Source of the DNA: Pseudomonadota bacterium
Lineage (GTDB): Bacteria > Pseudomonadota > Alphaproteobacteria > Rhizobiales > Hyphomicrobiaceae
DNA: 9,720 nucleotides
Assembly: GCA_023416575.1 (NCBI GenBank)
Contig: JAEZHL010000181.1
Location: forward strand, 1-9,720
Reading direction: 5' to 3'
In this document: one piece after another, positions 7,085-9,720 of the stretch
Layout of the letters: each line of letters begins with the position of its first letter
Position numbering within the stretch: the stretch's first letter is position 1
The notes under the pieces: generated by a model
What the model was told of the DNA's origin: nothing
The model's input: only the letters and a program-made list of their open reading frames with translations
The model's database searches: none
Position numbers and translations under genes: made by a program

Positions 7085-7290
7085 AGATTTCCGTCCGGAT
7101 TGCCGGACAAGTGGGCCGGCTCGGGGCTGGTGCCGCACGGCGCCTCTCGGACGCGGCGCGGCAGGCCGCCGAGCAACGACGCGACGATGCCGCGAGACGG
7201 ACGGACCGGGGAAATGAGCGAGGAGAGGTGAGCCATGTCATCCGCAAGCCGGGCCTTGCAGGCTTCGATATTCCAGACGCTCAGCACTGA
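7081..7290 (+). CDS. Small basic protein of unknown function between gp7 and gp8
   Basis: 69 aa from the ATG at 7081. Translation looks likely: the ATG overlaps the gp7 stop as ATGA, and GAGGAG at 7067-7072 sits 8 nt upstream. The protein is rich in Arg and Ala (GAGAARRLSDAARQAAEQRR and a following Arg-rich stretch), probably one long amphipathic helix with no membrane segment or known motif. The last 56 nt overlap gp8 in another frame, and the gp8 ribosome site lies inside it. RcGTA has no gene I can name at this position. Many HK97-like clusters carry a gp10-family (HK97 gp10) gene here, but this protein is about half that size and shows no clear resemblance. It could also exist mainly to couple translation of gp7 and gp8. 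Confidence 0.5.
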   Translation: MKISVRIAGQVGRLGAGAARRLSDAARQAAEQRRDDAARRTDRGNERGEVSHVIRKPGLAGFDIPDAQH

Positions 7291-7645
7291 TCCCGGCGTG
7301 CTGGGCGCGCTGGGCGGGCCACGGATTTACGATCACGTGCCGCGCGGCGCCGCCTACCCTTACGTGACGTTCGGTCAAAGCACAGTGCGCGACTGGAGCA
7401 CCGGAGGGGACGAGGGCGACGAGCATGTCGTGACGCTGCATGTCTGGTCGCTGGCTGCGGGGCGAAACCAGGTTCACGACATCATCGGTGCACTCAGAGT
7501 CGCGCTGCACGACCGCGACCTGACACTCGCCGGGCATCGGCTGGTCAATCTCCGGCATGAGCACTCGGAAGCGCGACGCGAGGCTGACGGCGAACGCTTC
7601 CACGGCATCGTCCGGCTGCGGGCCGTGACCGAGCCGCTGGGCTGA
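7235..7645 (+). CDS. Tail terminator-like protein, DUF3168 family (GTA gp8)
   Basis: 136 aa from the ATG at 7235, with a strong purine-rich site (AGGAGAGGTGA, 7221-7231) just upstream. The DUF3168 pattern is clear: ALQASIFQTLSTDPGVLGAL, RIYDHVPRGAAYPYVTFGQ, HVVTLHVWSLAAGRNQVHDI and the closing GIVRLRAVTEPL. Members of this family cap the tail tube and join it to the head. The start lies inside the preceding small gene, which suggests coupled translation. Confidence 0.92.
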   Translation: MSSASRALQASIFQTLSTDPGVLGALGGPRIYDHVPRGAAYPYVTFGQSTVRDWSTGGDEGDEHVVTLHVWSLAAGRNQVHDIIGALRVALHDRDLTLAGHRLVNLRHEHSEARREADGERFHGIVRLRAVTEPLG

Positions 7646-7682
7646 GGAATTGCAATTCACCCGAGGACGGAGAGTCACGCAA

Positions 7683-8096
7683 ATGGCAGCACAAAAGGGC
7701 AAGGACCTTCTGCTGAAAATCGATGCCGATGGTCTGGGCGCATACCAGACGGTCGCGGGGCTGAGGTCGCGAACGCTCGCGTTCAACGCCGAGACAGTGG
7801 ACGTGACGCATCAGGAATCGGCGGGGCAATGGCGCGAGCTGCTGGCGGGAGCCGGGGCGAAGAGCGCGCGTATCACAGGGGCTGGCATCTTCAAGGATGC
7901 GGCGTCGGACGAGACTATTCGTGAGGTGTTCTTCAACGGCCTCATCCGCGGCTGGCAGGTCGTGGTGCCGGATTTTGGCACCGTGGAGGGACCATTCCAG
8001 ATCACTTCGTTCGAGCTCACCGGCCGGCACGATAGCGAGGTGTCTTTCGAGCTCGCCCTGGAATCGGCCGGGCCGCTGACGTTTGCGGCAGCGTAA
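7683..8096 (+). CDS. Major tail tube protein, TP901-1 family (GTA gp9)
   Basis: 137 aa from the ATG at 7683, with GGAGAG at 7669-7674 and 8-nt spacing. The frame is open back to a TTG at 7650, but the ATG gives the family's usual beginning, MAAQKGKDLLLKID. Other landmarks are VAGLRSRTLAFNAETVDVT, GQWRELLAGAGAKSARITG and GIFKDAASDETIREVFF, then the FELTGRHDSEVSFELALESAG ending. Hexameric rings of this protein stack to form the tail tube. The gene is normal in length and intact. Confidence 0.94.
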   Translation: MAAQKGKDLLLKIDADGLGAYQTVAGLRSRTLAFNAETVDVTHQESAGQWRELLAGAGAKSARITGAGIFKDAASDETIREVFFNGLIRGWQVVVPDFGTVEGPFQITSFELTGRHDSEVSFELALESAGPLTFAAA

Positions 8097-8110
8097 GGGA
8101 GGGTGCTGGG

Positions 8111-8497
8111 ATGGCAAATCTGCACCGCGGAGAAATCGAAGCCTGCATCAACGGCAAGACATGGAAGCTGTGCCTGACACTCGGCGCGCTGGCCGAGCTG
8201 GAGTCGGCTTTCGGTGACGACGATATGCTTGCGCTCGCGCAACGCTTCGAGAACGGCCGGCTCAGCGCCAAGGATGCCGTGCGAATTCTCGGCGCTGGAT
8301 TGCGCGGCGCCGGGCACGACGTCAGCGACGACGTTGTGAAGTCGATGCGGACGGAGAACGGTATTTTTGGTCTGGTCGACATCGTGGCCCGACTGTTGAC
8401 AGCAACGTTCGGCGGTCCGGCGATCGGGGTCGCGGCAACGGATGGCTCGTCGCGTCCGGAGGTGCGCGCAGGCGACCCTTTCCCTGGGACGAGGTGA
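8111..8497 (+). CDS. GTA gp10 family protein, probable upstream partner of the tail assembly chaperone
   Basis: 128 aa from the ATG at 8111, after GGGAGGG (8098-8104). The pattern of the GTA gp10 family is visible: HRGEIEACINGKTWKLCLTL, GALAELESAFG, ALAQRFENGRLSAKDAVRILGAGL and HDVSDDVVKSM, then a variable linker (about 100-124). It stands between the tail tube gene and the tail chaperone and tape measure genes, the position of lambda gpG, so a role in tail assembly is likely. A slippery heptamer C CCT TTC covers codons 122-124, and only four more codons follow before the TGA (8495-8497). The TGA overlaps the next ATG as TGATG. A -1 shift would give a protein of about 196 aa. Confidence 0.9.
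   Translation: MANLHRGEIEACINGKTWKLCLTLGALAELESAFGDDDMLALAQRFENGRLSAKDAVRILGAGLRGAGHDVSDDVVKSMRTENGIFGLVDIVARLLTATFGGPAIGVAATDGSSRPEVRAGDPFPGTR
8458..8482 (+). promoter_or_regulatory. Candidate programmed -1 ribosomal frameshift site (internal SD plus slippery heptamer)
   Basis: GGAGGTG at 8458-8464 lies inside the gp10 gene and starts no gene at a usual distance. After 11 nt comes C CCT TTC at 8476-8482, an XXXYYYZ heptamer correctly phased in the gp10 frame. Tandem slippage would re-pair Pro and Phe tRNAs on CCC and TTT. An upstream SD-like element about 10-14 nt before the slip site is the stimulatory arrangement known from E. coli dnaX. A small stem, CGGA/TCCG (8511-8522), lies downstream and is weak. 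The shifted frame runs straight into the tail chaperone frame. Confidence 0.65.
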
Positions 8498-8700
8498 TGG
8501 CGATCGGGCTCGGACTGCTCCGGCTGCCGCCGGCGACGTTCTGGGCCATGACGCCGAAGGAGCTCGGCGCGGCGCTCGGTGCGATCGTCGGCCCGGCGCG
8601 GGGCGGTGCGCCGTCGCGCAGTGATCTCGCCCGGCTGATGCAGAGCTACCCTGACCACCAGCCGAGCCGGCAGAACCAAGGAGGAACCCGCGATGGCTGA
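8482..8700 (+). CDS. Phage tail assembly chaperone (TAC) domain, probably made as a -1 frameshift extension of gp10
   Basis: The recognisable protein reads FPWDEVMAIGLGLLRLPPATFW followed by AMTPKELGAALGAI, a pattern I know from the small GTA-linked tail assembly chaperone family (gp10.1/rcc01693-like). The stop is the TGA at 8698-8700. If it is initiated on its own, the start would be the GTG at 8494 or the ATG at 8497, which overlaps the gp10 stop. That gives 67-68 aa and loses the FPWDE part. The frame is open back to 8218 but has no ATG, GTG, TTG or CTG before 8494. The coordinates here begin at the first codon read after a -1 slip and give 72 residues beyond gp10 F124. The chaperone would coat the tape measure protein during tail assembly. 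Its stop overlaps the tape measure start by 8 nt. Confidence 0.8.
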   Translation, partial: PWDEVMAIGLGLLRLPPATFWAMTPKELGAALGAIVGPARGGAPSRSDLARLMQSYPDHQPSRQNQGGTRDG

Positions 8701-9277
8701 ACCCGTCGAGACCTGGACGGTTGCGATTGATGCCGACACATCGAAACTGCAACAGGAGCTGGCGGCGGCCGCTCGTTTCGGCCGCCAGTTCAGCTCGACA
8801 CTGACGAACGCGTTCCAGGGCATTGCCTTACGCGGCCGCGACCTCGGTGACGTGCTGCGCTCGGTGGCGCTCGGCCTGTCGCGGATGGCATTGCAGGCGG
8901 CATTCCGGCCGCTGGAGCAGGGAATGTCATCGCTGGTGAGTGGTGTCGTTTCTGGCGGTGTGTCGGCGTTCGCCAAGGGCGGCGTCATTCAGAACGCGCT
9001 GCCGGTGCCGTTCGCTTCCGGAGGTGTCATCGCGAGCCCGGTGACATTTCCGCTCGCGGGCGGCCGAACCGGATTGGCAGGAGAAGCCGGACCGGAAGCG
9101 ATCATGCCCCTGGCACGGGGGTCCGACGGCAAGCTCGGCGTCCGCGCGCAGGGCTCCGCCGGCGTGTCGGTCACGGTCAATGTATCGACGCCGGATGCGG
9201 AAAGTTTCCGTCGATCCGAAACACAGATTGCCGCGATGCTCGCGCGCGCCGTTTCGATAGGGCAGCGCAATCTTTAG
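8693..9277 (+). CDS. Short phage tail tape measure protein (GTA gp11)
   Basis: 194 aa from the ATG at 8693, with a near-perfect site AAGGAGGA (8678-8685) and 7-nt spacing. The N-terminus (TWTVAIDADTSKLQQELAAAA) and RFGRQFSSTLTNAFQGIALRG are typical of lambda-family tape measure proteins in GTAs. A hydrophobic or amphipathic part follows (about 55-95), then Gly-rich repeats with AKGGVI, ASGGVI and the signature GLAGEAGPEAIMPLARG. The C-terminus is helical (SFRRSETQIAAMLARAV). It sets tail length and fills the tube before DNA exit. The protein is far shorter than phage homologues, but close to the RcGTA version (about 220 aa as I recall). No frameshift or truncation is evident. It is the last gene before an intrinsic terminator. 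Confidence 0.88.
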   Translation: MAEPVETWTVAIDADTSKLQQELAAAARFGRQFSSTLTNAFQGIALRGRDLGDVLRSVALGLSRMALQAAFRPLEQGMSSLVSGVVSGGVSAFAKGGVIQNALPVPFASGGVIASPVTFPLAGGRTGLAGEAGPEAIMPLARGSDGKLGVRAQGSAGVSVTVNVSTPDAESFRRSETQIAAMLARAVSIGQRNL

Positions 9278-9305
9278 CGCTTCAAAAGACAGTCAATGGA
9301 TTGCG

Positions 9306-9338
9306 AAGCCCGCTTGCGACAGCGGGCTTTTGCTTTTT
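9306..9338 (+). terminator. Rho-independent terminator downstream of the tape measure gene
   Basis: AAGCCCGCT (9306-9314) and AGCGGGCTT (9321-9329) form a perfect 9-bp GC-rich stem with the 6-nt loop TGCGAC. It is followed by TTTT (9328-9331) and, after GC, TTTTT (9334-9338). It lies 29 nt after the tape measure stop and 26 nt before the next start codon. Confidence 0.85.
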
Positions 9339-9363
9339 GAGACGAGACCTGGGGTTATCGGAA

Positions 9364-9720
9364 ATGACGTTTCACGAGGTTCGCTTTCCGACCGAGATAT
9401 CCCGTGGCGCTGTCGGCGGGCCAGAGCGGCGCACCGATGTCGTCGTGCTGGGGTCCGGCCACGAGGAGCGTAACAGCCGCTGGGCCGACTCCCGACGCAG
9501 CTATAATGCCGGATACGGCGTGAAGTCGCTCGATGACTTATACGCAGTGATCGCGTTTTTCGAGGAGCGACGCGGGCGCCTGTATGGCTTTCGCTGGCGC
9601 GATCATGCGGATTGGAAATCCTGTCCGCCAGAGCAGGTGCCCAAAGCGACCGATCAGGTCATCGGTACGGGTGACGGAACAAGCGCGACATTCGCATTGC
9701 GTAAGACCTACGGCGGTGTC
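9364..9720 (+). CDS. DUF2460 family distal tail protein (GTA gp12), 3' end outside window
   Basis: 119 codons are present from the ATG at 9364, open to the right edge. The family pattern is unmistakable: FHEVRFPTEISRGAVGGPER, VVVLGSGHEERNSRWADSRR, YNAGYGVKSLDDLYAVIAFF and RRGRLYGFRWRDHADWKSC, then IGTGDGTSATFALRKTYGG. In GTAs this is gp12, a distal tail/hub component that links the tube to the baseplate. It is about half of the usual length (roughly 210 aa), cut only by the window. The ribosome site is weak (CGGA very close to the ATG). The terminator just upstream means it needs readthrough, antitermination or its own start; I see no promoter in the 25 nt available. Confidence 0.93.
   Translation, partial: MTFHEVRFPTEISRGAVGGPERRTDVVVLGSGHEERNSRWADSRRSYNAGYGVKSLDDLYAVIAFFEERRGRLYGFRWRDHADWKSCPPEQVPKATDQVIGTGDGTSATFALRKTYGGV

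Noticed and set aside
7811..8988. Two long minus-strand open frames (313 and 323 codons) opposite gp9 to the tape measure gene
   Set aside because: Low-complexity Ser/Arg/Pro-rich translations that span several real genes and their junctions; shadows of codon bias.
1..9720. tRNA, rRNA, CRISPR array, insertion sequence or attachment site
   Set aside because: No cloverleaf-like sequence, spaced repeat array, transposase frame or long duplicated end was seen in either strand.

Overview
The window is GC-rich, gene-dense DNA from an alphaproteobacterium, probably a member of Hyphomicrobiales (Rhizobiales). This placement rests on protein style and gene order, not on a phylogeny. It holds the 3' end of the housekeeping gene folC, followed by a co-directional block of 13 complete genes and one partial gene. 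These encode a small HK97-like head and a siphovirus-type tail. The order is terS, terL, portal, prohead protease, major capsid protein, head-tail connector, head closure, a small unknown gene, tail terminator, major tail protein, GTA gp10 family protein, tail assembly chaperone, a very short tape measure protein, and the start of a DUF2460 distal-tail gene. This matches the structural cluster of the Rhodobacter capsulatus-type gene transfer agent (RcGTA gp1 to gp12). No integrase, repressor, replication or lysis gene is visible, and the cluster abuts folC. A domesticated GTA-like element is therefore more likely than an active prophage.

Layout: 1-645 is the C-terminal part of folC. The AT-richer gap 646-865 contains a good sigma70-type promoter (TTGACA, 17 bp, CATAAG). 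A direct repeat of GTTCTG overlaps its -10 box and resembles, with one extra base of spacing, an alphaproteobacterial LexA box. DNA packaging and head genes fill 866-6009, many with 4-8 nt overlaps or short gaps. The gap 6010-6182 after the capsid gene contains three consecutive hairpins. Connector and tail genes fill 6183-9277. A textbook intrinsic terminator lies at 9306-9338, inside the cluster, before the DUF2460 gene that runs off the right edge.

The genes should work together as follows. TerS and TerL package DNA through the portal into a capsid matured by the protease. The connector, closure and terminator proteins join the head to a tail of gp9 tubes assembled around the tape measure, helped by gp10 and the tail chaperone. 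TerL keeps its Walker A, Walker B and nuclease residues, so the block looks intact.

The most notable observation is a likely programmed -1 ribosomal frameshift at the end of the gp10 gene. A C CCT TTC heptamer sits in the gp10 frame, with a GGAGGTG Shine-Dalgarno-like sequence 11 nt upstream. The -1 frame has no ATG, GTG, TTG or CTG before the chaperone's conserved-looking FPWDE start region. This would yield a gp10-chaperone fusion analogous to lambda G-GT.
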